NCBI GenBank assembly: GCA_020634795.1
Contig: JACKAZ010000022.1
Coordinates: 1-20,397 of the forward strand
Source of the DNA: Ardenticatenales bacterium
GTDB lineage: Bacteria; Chloroflexota; Anaerolineae; Ardenticatenales; Ardenticatenaceae
DNA length: 20,397 bases
Direction: 5' to 3'
Shown here: positions 1 to 6,605 of the stretch, piece after piece
Layout of the letters: each line of letters opens with the position of its first letter
How positions within the stretch are numbered: position 1 is the first letter of the stretch
Made by a program: the position numbers and the translations under genes
The notes under the pieces: generated by a model
The model's database searches: none
What the model saw: only the letters and a program-made list of their open reading frames with translations
What the model was told of the DNA's origin: nothing

Positions 1-1
1 G

Positions 2-370
2 TCGCTCAAACAGGAACGCTGGGAACGGGCGATGGCCCATCAGCAAGCGATTGCGCTGGCGGCACAGGAACGGATGGTTGGCCAGCGGCTCGACGTGCTG
101 GTCGATGGCTACGATGCCGACCAAGGCGTTGCCCTCTGCCGCTCCTACCGCGAGGCGCCCGATGTCGATGGCTACGTGCTGGTCGATGGCATCCAGGCGG
201 CGGGCGACCGTTTGCGCGTGCGCGTGACGGCGGCGTATCCTTACGATCTGGAAGCGCGGCTGCTCAGTCGCTACGCCCCCCTCCCCCAAGCCAGTCAGGA
301 CCAGATCGAGCTGCTGCTGGACCCCCCCTCACCCCCCGCGATCGACATCGCCACCATCCCGATTCAGTAG
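2..370 (+). CDS. rimO: RimO C-terminal end (ribosomal protein S12 methylthiotransferase), partial
   Basis: The gene runs off the left edge, and only about 122 C-terminal residues are visible. They begin in the helix after the radical-SAM core (SLKQERWERAMAHQQ) and continue into a TRAM domain with the RimO pattern LVGR..DVLVDGYD followed by CRSYREAPDVDGYVLVDG. The SYR-APDVDG stretch is what separates RimO from MiaB-type relatives. RimO adds a methylthio group to an aspartate of ribosomal protein S12, using two iron-sulfur clusters and S-adenosylmethionine; the TRAM domain binds the substrate. The catalytic part is outside the window. The tail after the TRAM domain is proline-rich and extends about 30 residues further than I expect for the family. 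A 150-bp gap separates it from dinG on the same strand. Confidence 0.88.
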   Translation, partial: SLKQERWERAMAHQQAIALAAQERMVGQRLDVLVDGYDADQGVALCRSYREAPDVDGYVLVDGIQAAGDRLRVRVTAAYPYDLEARLLSRYAPLPQASQDQIELLLDPPSPPAIDIATIPIQ

Positions 371-435
371 CCCCACTCCCCAGCCGACCGCCGCGCCGTT
401 TGGAGCGCTGCCTCTCTCTAATCCCCACCCTAAAA

Positions 436-465
436 TTACCCTTTTCGCACGATCTACTCTATACT
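436..465 (+). promoter_or_regulatory. Possible weak promoter for dinG
   Basis: TATACT at 460-465 is a good -10 element. The only -35 candidate is a poor TTACCC at 436-441 with an 18-bp spacer. It lies 55 bp upstream of the dinG start in an AT-richer gap. No GAAC-N4-GTTC operator is present in 371-520, so this promoter shows no sign of LexA control. Confidence 0.25.
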
Positions 466-520
466 CACCGATTAACTAATCCCTCAATGTAGCACCTGCT
501 ATTCTTGGAGTTCGCCACCC

Positions 521-3328
521 ATGAGCCGTATCTATGTTGCGATTGACCTTGAGACAACGGGCTTGTCGCCAGAACGGGATGCCATCATTGAAATTGGGGC
601 GGTTCGCTTCCGAATCCCCGAATCACCCACCGACGATCCCTTTATCGAACGATGGCAGACCTTTGTGAATCCTGGTCGCCCCATCCCGTACCGCACCAGC
701 GAGCTGACTGGCATTCGGGATGAGGATGTCGCCCGTGCGCCCGCCCTTCCCGACGCGCTCGACGAGTTGCGCCGATTCGTGGGCAATTACCCGGTCATTG
801 GCCACAACGTCGCCTTCGAATTGGCCTTTCTGCAAAAACACGGGCTGCTGGAAGGGCAAGCCAGCGTGGACACGTTCGAGTTGGCGAGCCTGCTGTTGCC
901 GGATGCGCCGCGCTACAGTTTGGGCGAACTGGCGGCCTATTTGGGCTTGGAATTCGACGGCTGGCACCGTGCCTTGGCCGACGCGGAGATGGCGGCCCAT
1001 CTCTTCCTCAATCTCTGGCACGAAGCCTGCGCCCTGCCGAGCAAGACGCTGAACAAAATCGTCGCGGTGGCCATGCAGAGTCGTTGGCCCCTACGCAGCT
1101 TTTTCGTCGCGGCCCAGCGTAGCGCCAATCAAGGCGGATCGGTGGTCCCACCGCGTGACGACCCCATGCCCTTCTTGCCACGGGAACCCTTGGTGCCAAA
1201 ACGCGGCACACCACCGATTTTAACCGATTTGGTGGACGGCCTACTGGCGCCCGATAGACCCATCGCCCAAAGTTTTGAGCATTACGAAGTGCGACGGAGC
1301 CAGCAGGCCATGTTGCGCCATGTGGCCGAAGCCTTCCAGAATCAGGAGCATTTGTTGGTGGAGGTCGGCGCGGGAGGGGGCAAAACCCTCGCCTACCTCA
1401 TCTCGGCCATCCATCTGGCGGTCGAACTGGGCGAGCCGGTCGTCATCTCTACCAACACGCTCAACCTCCAAGATCAACTCTTCTACCGCGAGCTGCCCCG
1501 TCTTTCCCAATCGTTGGGCGTGCCGTTCACCGCCATGCGGCTGAAGGGGCGCGGCAATTATGTCTGCCCGCGCCGTGTCGAAGTGCTCTGTAAACGGGGC
1601 GACTTCTCGACCGCCGAAGCGCGGCTTCTCACGCGGGTTCTGATCTGGCTCAACCGCACTCAAAGTGGCGACCGTTCCGAGTTGCAGATGCAGGCCGACG
1701 AGCGTCCGATCTGGAACGCCATCACCTCGGACCGGGACAGTTGCAATGAAGAGCGCTGTTCGCCCTTCGGCACCTGCTACTGGCAGTCCGCCTCCCAACA
1801 GGCGCTGGGCGCCCATCTGCTGATCGTCAACCATGCGTTGCTGCTGGCCGATGTGGCGACCGATCAGCCTGCGCTGCCGCCCTACCGCTACCTCATCATC
1901 GACGAAGCCCACCATCTGGAGGAGCAGGCCACTCAGCAGTTCGGGGCCGAGATCAGCCGCCAAGAGCCGTATCTGATTCTTGACATCCTTTCGCACGAGG
2001 TGGATGGCCGCAGCCGGGGGCTGTTGGCGGAGATTCGGGGAATGTGCCACAACGGTCACGAAAGCGCCGCGAAAAAGGAGATCGCCAATCGCAGCGGGGC
2101 CGCCAGCCGCTTGGTCGATCAGGCCCGCCACGCAACCGATCTGCTCTATAGTACCCTCTCTGAAATCATCGACGGCCTGCCGCCCAACGGGGCGCAACGC
2201 ACGATCGACCCCGCCGAATGGCAGAGCTACGGCTCGTGGCCGACGCTGACGCGCCATGTGAACCACTTTGCCGAGTTCACCACGATTTTGGGCGATCAAT
2301 TGGGGGCCTTGGCGGAACTGCTTTCCCCGTTGGGCACGGCAGCGCCGGAGTGGCAGGAATTGCGCGACGAATGTCTGCGTAGCCGCTACGAATTGGCCCG
2401 GCTTTCTGACGAAATTCCGCGCATTCTGATCGCGCCAGAGGAGAACGATGTCGTATGGGTGCGGGTGCAAGAAGAGCAGAATAGCGACGAAGAGCCGTCT
2501 GAGGCCAACCTGACCCTCCATCGTGCCCCGCTGCGCGTCGGCGAGATGCTCCACGACCAGCTCTTCGCCACCAAGGCCAGCGTTGTGCTAACCTCGGCCA
2601 CGCTGTCGATCGACAGTTCCTTTGCCTATCTACGCGAACGTCTGGGGTTGAACGGAACACGCGAAATCTCCTTAGAGTCGCCCTACGACTTCCCCAATCA
2701 AGCGTTGGGCTACGTCGTGACCGATCTACCGGAGCCGAACCAGCCCCACTACGCCCAACAGATGCACAACGCATTGGTCGATTTGGCCATCGCCACTGCG
2801 GGCCGTATGTTGGTGCTTTTTACCAGCAAAAGTCAGCTCAACAGTGCCTATCGCGCCATCTCTAATCGCTTGGCCCAAGAGGATATCGTGGTGCTGGCCC
2901 AATATCTCGACGGCTCGCGCACCCAACTGTTGCGCCGCTTCCAAGAGTGCGAACGGGCGATCCTATTGGGGACCCACTCCTTCTGGGAAGGCATCGACGT
3001 CCCCGGCCCCTCGCTGAGCTGCGTGGCGATCACTCGGCTGCCCTTCCCCGTGCCAGTCGATCCGATCCAAGTCGCCCGCGCCCGCGACTACGACAATGCC
3101 TTCTACGATTATTCGTTGCCGCAGGCCGTTTTACGCTTCCGACAGGGCGTGGGGCGGCTGATCCGCCATCGCACAGATCGTGGCGCGTTGGCCTTGCTCG
3201 ACACGCGCCTTGCCAACAAACGGTACGGCGACGTCTTTATCAATTCCCTGCCGCCCGTTACGCTGGAGCAAGGCCCCTACCGCGACCTGCCGCCCCGCGC
3301 CTCGCGTTGGATCGCAGCCGCGCAATAG
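521..3328 (+). CDS. dinG: DinG-type helicase with N-terminal DEDDh exonuclease domain
   Basis: This is a 935-aa two-domain protein. Residues 1-170 form a DnaQ-like 3'-5' exonuclease: Exo I DLETTG (D9, E11), Exo II HNVAFE, and Exo III HRALAD. The rest is a superfamily-2 XPD/DinG helicase: Walker A GAGGGKT (283-289), DEAH box (461-464), SATLS, THSFWEGIDVPG, and the terminal arginine motif QGVGRLIR. Four cysteines at 349, 408, 413 and 419 have the 5- and 6-residue spacing of the iron-sulfur cysteines of E. coli DinG, so a 4Fe-4S cluster is likely. The usual Exo II aspartate is glutamate (E100). The start at 521 has GGAG ten bases upstream. DinG proteins act on damaged or structured DNA such as R-loops. 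The gene is convergent with the lipoprotein gene, with an 8-bp gap. Confidence 0.93.
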   Translation: MSRIYVAIDLETTGLSPERDAIIEIGAVRFRIPESPTDDPFIERWQTFVNPGRPIPYRTSELTGIRDEDVARAPALPDALDELRRFVGNYPVIGHNVAFELAFLQKHGLLEGQASVDTFELASLLLPDAPRYSLGELAAYLGLEFDGWHRALADAEMAAHLFLNLWHEACALPSKTLNKIVAVAMQSRWPLRSFFVAAQRSANQGGSVVPPRDDPMPFLPREPLVPKRGTPPILTDLVDGLLAPDRPIAQSFEHYEVRRSQQAMLRHVAEAFQNQEHLLVEVGAGGGKTLAYLISAIHLAVELGEPVVISTNTLNLQDQLFYRELPRLSQSLGVPFTAMRLKGRGNYVCPRRVEVLCKRGDFSTAEARLLTRVLIWLNRTQSGDRSELQMQADERPIWNAITSDRDSCNEERCSPFGTCYWQSASQQALGAHLLIVNHALLLADVATDQPALPPYRYLIIDEAHHLEEQATQQFGAEISRQEPYLILDILSHEVDGRSRGLLAEIRGMCHNGHESAAKKEIANRSGAASRLVDQARHATDLLYSTLSEIIDGLPPNGAQRTIDPAEWQSYGSWPTLTRHVNHFAEFTTILGDQLGALAELLSPLGTAAPEWQELRDECLRSRYELARLSDEIPRILIAPEENDVVWVRVQEEQNSDEEPSEANLTLHRAPLRVGEMLHDQLFATKASVVLTSATLSIDSSFAYLRERLGLNGTREISLESPYDFPNQALGYVVTDLPEPNQPHYAQQMHNALVDLAIATAGRMLVLFTSKSQLNSAYRAISNRLAQEDIVVLAQYLDGSRTQLLRRFQECERAILLGTHSFWEGIDVPGPSLSCVAITRLPFPVPVDPIQVARARDYDNAFYDYSLPQAVLRFRQGVGRLIRHRTDRGALALLDTRLANKRYGDVFINSLPPVTLEQGPYRDLPPRASRWIAAAQ

Positions 3329-3336
3329 GCGCGGCC

Positions 3337-4068
3337 TCATTTGCGTTGGCCACCAAAGGTCAGCACGCCCTCTTCAACCCGAAGCTCAGTGATTTCCGCA
3401 TAAGCGTTACCCGCCAAGATGGCGCGGGCCACACCGCTGCCCACCGCATTGATCAGCTCGTCCGGCACCGCGATCGGCCCCACCATGCCCTCGACAAAGG
3501 TCAGTTCCAGTTCGCCCGCGCTGGCACGTGGCGCGAAGACGAGCCGGATCGGCTGGCTGCGCCCGCGAATCTCCCCATAACCCCGCGCAATGATCTGCCC
3601 GTTCGCGCGGAAGTAGATCTGCGGCTCGCGCAGCAATAGCCGCAACGCCAAGTCGGGGATCGGCAAGCCCCCCAGCCCTGCCGCCTCTTGCTGTGCCTCC
3701 AACTGCGCTAATACCGTACTGATCTGCGATTCGTCGATCTCCAGCCGCGTCAGAATCTCGTCGAGCCGCGCCCGTTCCGCAGGGGTCAGGTTGCCCAGAC
3801 GGTTCTGCATTTGGAGTAACTCCGCCAAGTCGGCCCCCAGCGCGATGAAAGAGGTGACCTCTTCTTGTGTCACCTGCCAGCTCACCAAGCCACTGGACGC
3901 CCCCTGCCCGGCCGCCACGGATTTCTGGATGAACGAGATCGCACTCTCTCGCGTCACAGGAACCGCAGGGCCGTCGTCGGTCATTTCTGCCGTCAATGTG
4001 GGCCGCTCGCAACCGACCGCCACCGCCACGACCACGAGAACGATAAGCCCCAGTACCCACCGACGCAT
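3337..4068 (-). CDS. Predicted lipoprotein of unknown function
   Basis: A 243-aa protein with a short charged start (MRRW), a hydrophobic stretch rich in Val and Leu, and a lipobox-like AVGC with the acceptor cysteine at residue 20. It is therefore probably a membrane-anchored lipoprotein exported by Sec. Alanine at position -3 of the lipobox is tolerated but not ideal. The middle is helical and charged (around TPAERARLDEIL), and the C-terminal third looks beta-rich (IYFRANGQIIARGYGEI). I recognise no family. The start at 4068 is chosen over a longer ORF beginning at 4104 because AAAGGAGG sits at ideal spacing just upstream and because the signal peptide begins there. It is transcribed toward dinG; its promoter must lie in the shared upstream gap, but I found no convincing -35/-10 pair. 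Confidence 0.8.
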   Translation of the reverse strand: MRRWVLGLIVLVVVAVAVGCERPTLTAEMTDDGPAVPVTRESAISFIQKSVAAGQGASSGLVSWQVTQEEVTSFIALGADLAELLQMQNRLGNLTPAERARLDEILTRLEIDESQISTVLAQLEAQQEAAGLGGLPIPDLALRLLLREPQIYFRANGQIIARGYGEIRGRSQPIRLVFAPRASAGELELTFVEGMVGPIAVPDELINAVGSGVARAILAGNAYAEITELRVEEGVLTFGGQRK

Positions 4069-4236
4069 TGCAGCCTCCTTTACTGATTTTACGCCCGCCC
4101 ACAATGACTAACGGGCCAGCCACGGTGAATTCGATTTTCTCACCAAAGAACTTGGCCTAACAATAGTCAACATGTGCTAGGAAGGCGAATAGCGTGAAAC
4201 GCGCTTGCCCACACGAATAGAACATGTATTCGTATT

Positions 4237-4294
4237 TATCCCACAGATATCCCACATTATCCCACGTTATCCCAGATATTCGCCGTTTATCGCA
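4237..4294 (+). repeat. Helically phased TATCCCA direct repeats
   Basis: TATCCCA occurs at 4237, 4248, 4258 and 4268, with a degenerate copy TATCGCA at 4288. Spacings are 11, 10, 10 and 20 bp, so all copies lie on nearly the same face of the helix, as expected for cooperative binding by one protein. The core resembles a DnaA box (TTATCCACA) but carries an extra C in every copy, so DnaA binding is not assumed. The array lies about 300 bp upstream of the LexA-type promoter and about 170 bp upstream of the lipoprotein start. Confidence 0.6.
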
Positions 4295-4544
4295 CAAATC
4301 CGTTGGTAGAACGGCCTTGCGCTCCCCGCGCCCGACGCCGCCCTGCGTGGGGACACATCGCGGCCCTGCCCCTGCACCGTCAATGCCATCCCGCCACGCC
4401 CTGCGGCGTAGGGCGCTGGCCCATCCCGATGGCTCGCCAAGGGGGTGACCCTGTTCTCCCCCTAGCGCTCTCAGTTCCGCCGCTTTTCCTCCGCCCGTGC
4501 TGATTTCCTTCTGTCAAGCCTGTCGCGCCCCGCTGTTATGATGA

Positions 4545-4556
4545 GAACACATTTTC
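4545..4556. promoter_or_regulatory. Second LexA-like site, one mismatch
   Basis: GAAC-ACAT-TTTC matches GAAC-N4-GTTC at seven of eight positions, and its flanks extend the dyad (AGAA..TTCT). It begins exactly 30 bp before the perfect site at 4575, close to three helical turns, which would suit two repressor dimers on one face. It could also be chance in an AT-rich promoter region. Confidence 0.4.
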
Positions 4557-4565
4557 TATAAACGC

Positions 4566-4594
4566 TTGACAATAGAACGTTTGTTCTGTATACT
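4566..4594 (+). promoter_or_regulatory. Strong sigma-70 promoter of the FtsK-like operon
   Basis: A perfect -35 TTGACA (4566-4571), a 17-bp spacer and a -10 TATACT (4589-4594) put the transcription start near 4601, about 28 bp before the ATG at 4629. It is the best promoter match in the window. Its spacer is occupied by a LexA-type dyad, so RNA polymerase and the repressor could not bind together. Confidence 0.85.
4575..4586. promoter_or_regulatory. LexA-type SOS operator inside the promoter spacer
   Basis: GAAC-GTTT-GTTC is an exact match to the Gram-positive-type LexA box core GAAC-N4-GTTC, and the dyad extends one base on each side (AGAAC...GTTCT). It sits wholly between -35 and -10, the classic position for repression. 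That LexA is the bound protein is inferred from the motif; no lexA gene is in the window. Confidence 0.75.
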
Positions 4595-4628
4595 GCTCCC
4601 ATAATCATGGACGGCTGAGGGAGGAGAG

Positions 4629-5639
4629 ATGTCAACCGTATTTGTAGAAGATCGTCGTGAGGAATTCACAGATTGTTTCACGACCCAAGCACTACGATTG
4701 GAGTCGCTCTTTGCGGCGCACGGCGTCGCGGCCCGCGTCGGCCCCGCGCAGCCCGCCACCGATGCGGTCCGTTTTCCCGTCACCCTCGGCTTGGGGACCG
4801 ACAGCCAGCGCGCCCGGCAGATCGCGCCGCAGGTGGCGGAACAGGTCGGCATCGGCGCAGCGCAACTCCGCTCGATGGGTAGTCGACTCTTCTTGGAAGT
4901 GGCTGCCGCCGACCGCGCGCTGCGCTACGGTGATCTGATGGCCCAAACGGGGCGACTGCCGCTCGACAGCACCCTGCTCGGCCTTGAGGAGAGTGGGCGC
5001 CCCCTGACACTCGAAATGGCCTCGCCCGACAGCGGACACCTACTGATCGTCGGCCAGTCCCGCATGGGCAAGTCGGAACTGCTGCGGATGTTGGGCTTGG
5101 GCATGGCGATGAACCACAGCGCCCGCCATTGGCGGTTGGCACTGCTCGCCACCGAGCAGAACGGCTCGCTGGATCTGCTCCACGATCTGCCCCACCGCTT
5201 CGCGTGGAGCGACTGCCCCGAACATGCGGTGGGCTGGCTGACTCGGCTCCATGCCGAGATGCGCCGCCGTCAGCAGTTCGGCCCCTTCGACGCCAAGGTG
5301 CTCGTGCTGATCGACGACGCCGAGCGGCTGTTGCAGGCTGGCGGGAAGGTGGCGCGCGGGGTACTCAATGCGATCCTCGTCAGCGGCCAAGCGTCGGGCT
5401 TCCATGTGGTGATGAGCTGTCGGGACGTCTCAGCTTTGGGCGATTTGGCGGCACGCTTCCCCATCCGGCTGAACAGCAGTGCGACACGGGTGGCGGGCCG
5501 CTTCTTGTTGCACAACGGGGAATCGGTTGCCCCGATTACGACCGTTCAGATCGAAAATGATGAAGTCTGGCGCGTGGTGCGTCAACTGCGCTACGACCGG
5601 CCCCGGCTGTTGGCGCAACCGATGGCGGAGGCCGCATGA
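4629..5639 (+). CDS. Short FtsK/SpoIIIE-like ATPase, probably SOS-controlled
   Basis: This 336-aa protein has the core of an FtsK/SpoIIIE DNA-translocase motor. Walker A is GQSRMGKS (142-149) and Walker B is VLVLIDD (224-230). Between them lies the FtsK-type stretch LPHRFAW...AVGWLTRLHAEMRRRQ. After them comes GQASGFHVVMSCRD, matching the FtsK segment before the arginine motif. Residues 20-95 resemble the alpha domain that precedes the motor in FtsK. It lacks the N-terminal membrane helices and the C-terminal winged-helix gamma domain, so it is far shorter than a full FtsK. The usual Walker B glutamate is aspartate (D230). A strong GGGAGGAG ribosome site precedes the ATG. It is first in a three-gene operon behind a LexA-type operator, and its stop overlaps the next start (ATGA). 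A role moving or clearing DNA after damage is inference. Confidence 0.85.
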   Translation: MSTVFVEDRREEFTDCFTTQALRLESLFAAHGVAARVGPAQPATDAVRFPVTLGLGTDSQRARQIAPQVAEQVGIGAAQLRSMGSRLFLEVAAADRALRYGDLMAQTGRLPLDSTLLGLEESGRPLTLEMASPDSGHLLIVGQSRMGKSELLRMLGLGMAMNHSARHWRLALLATEQNGSLDLLHDLPHRFAWSDCPEHAVGWLTRLHAEMRRRQQFGPFDAKVLVLIDDAERLLQAGGKVARGVLNAILVSGQASGFHVVMSCRDVSALGDLAARFPIRLNSSATRVAGRFLLHNGESVAPITTVQIENDEVWRVVRQLRYDRPRLLAQPMAEAA

Positions 5640-5968
5640 ACGCCGCCGAGTGGGGTGCGATCGCTTTTGGCAGCACCTTGGCCTTGGTGATCGGGCTGCG
5701 CCTCTCGCAGGATGGCATGTTGATCGCCGCCTTTCTGCTGCTGTCGCTGGTGGCGCTGGTGGGCCGTTGGCTTTCCCGCTGGATCGAGCGGCGGCTGCGG
5801 CGCGACACCCCCGCCGTGGTGGTGGAGCGGCGGGCCAGCAGCGGACTCTGGCAGGGGTGGAAGCGCCCACTCGCCTTGCCGTGGCCTATCGCCGAGCCGC
5901 GTCGCGGCGGCTGGCCCCACATGTCGGAGGCCATCACCAACGCCCAGCAGCCCCCGCAGAGCCACTGA
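5636..5968 (+). CDS. Two-helix membrane protein coupled to the FtsK-like gene
   Basis: A 110-aa protein with two predicted membrane segments (about residues 7-23 and 28-46). An arginine-rich patch follows (RWIERRLRR) that should lie in the cytoplasm, and the tail of about 60 residues is rich in Trp and Pro. No family is recognised. Its ATG overlaps the stop codon of the FtsK-like gene as ATGA, so the two are probably translated together in fixed ratio. Because the ATPase lacks the membrane anchor normal for FtsK, this protein may supply it as a separate subunit; that is inference from gene order and topology only. Confidence 0.7.
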   Translation: MNAAEWGAIAFGSTLALVIGLRLSQDGMLIAAFLLLSLVALVGRWLSRWIERRLRRDTPAVVVERRASSGLWQGWKRPLALPWPIAEPRRGGWPHMSEAITNAQQPPQSH

Positions 5969-6031
5969 GGGCAGAGGGGAACCCATCGACACGCAAGCAT
6001 GATGCACCACGTCCCACCCGAAAGGGGGACC

Positions 6032-6274
6032 ATGACCGGCATTCTCTGGCTGGATGATTCGGATGTTGAGGTGACGAAGAAGATTCGAGACGCGGCCCGC
6101 TGCTATCAGGTGAAGCTCGGCGAGCCTGCCACGCTCTGCTACGCCAATCCGTCCGACGTGCCGGAGGCGATGCGGGTGGGTCAGATGGTGGTGGAACCGC
6201 GCATGAACATTCGTCCGCACCACTTTTTGGTGGGCCGCGCCAACGATGCCCCCCCCTTACGCGAAGCTGCCTAG
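6032..6274 (+). CDS. Small conserved-looking protein, third gene of the SOS-type cassette
   Basis: An 80-aa acidic-to-neutral soluble protein beginning MTGILWLDDSDVEVTKKI, with no signal peptide or membrane helix. An internal segment (MVVEPRMNIRPHHFLVGR) looks like two beta strands. I do not recognise a family. The start at 6032 is preferred to the in-frame ATG at 5999 because GAAAGGGGG lies just upstream of 6032. It follows the membrane-protein gene by 63 bp and is the last gene before a strong terminator, so it probably belongs to the same transcript. Confidence 0.65.
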   Translation: MTGILWLDDSDVEVTKKIRDAARCYQVKLGEPATLCYANPSDVPEAMRVGQMVVEPRMNIRPHHFLVGRANDAPPLREAA

Positions 6275-6302
6275 CCCACGGCCAGCTTTGCTTTTGCACC
6301 GC

Positions 6303-6341
6303 ACGAACGCCCCGCCCCCCCAGCGGGGCGTTCGTCGTTTT
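6303..6341 (+). terminator. Intrinsic terminator of the FtsK-like operon
   Basis: A perfect 13-bp stem (6303-6315 with 6323-6335) closes a 7-base loop of CCCCCCA and is followed by CGTTTTC. It lies 29 bp after the 80-aa gene and defines the 3' end of the cassette. Confidence 0.88.
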
Positions 6342-6605
6342 CTGAAAGGCGCCAGGGCAGCTTAGGGGTTGGAGGGCCGCAGGAGAGGGTGCGTTTCTGG
6401 TGACAGGTGGAGGCGAGATCATTCAAAGCCCTGTTGCTTCACGCCTTTGTTGCTCATTTTCACCGGATCACCCATGCGTGCGTCGTCGTGGGAACAGCGC
6501 ACACCATGGGAAGGCCTTGTGGCGATGCATTGGGACCATCACGGCGAGCTGCGCTGGCCGCCAACAAGGGCGGGCCATGCGTGGCGCTGGCGTGAGCAAC
6601 GCTCT

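Larger units (their letters stand above)
4105..4628. other. Long divergent regulatory gap between lipoprotein and FtsK-like genes
   Basis: About 520 bp hold no credible gene. From left to right there is a degenerate LexA-like site GAACATGTATTC (4220-4231), a phased TATCCCA array (4237-4294), a GC-rich middle stretch (about 4300-4540) in which I see only a weak 6-bp hairpin, and a promoter with LexA-type operators (4545-4594). The concentration of sites just upstream of the plus-strand cassette suggests that most of the control serves that operon. Confidence 0.6.

Noticed and set aside
371..520. LexA box upstream of dinG
   Set aside because: dinG is damage-inducible in E. coli, so I looked, but no GAAC is present in this gap.
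1241..2554. 437-codon minus-strand ORF inside dinG
   Set aside because: It is opposite conserved helicase motifs and has no recognisable domain.
4237..4280. Short CRISPR-like array
   Set aside because: Units are only 10-11 bp with no spacers; this is a tandem binding-site array.
4224..4448. Possible 74-aa protein between the lipoprotein and FtsK-like genes
   Set aside because: It begins inside the TATCCCA array and translates repeats and GC-rich non-coding DNA; there is no ribosome site.
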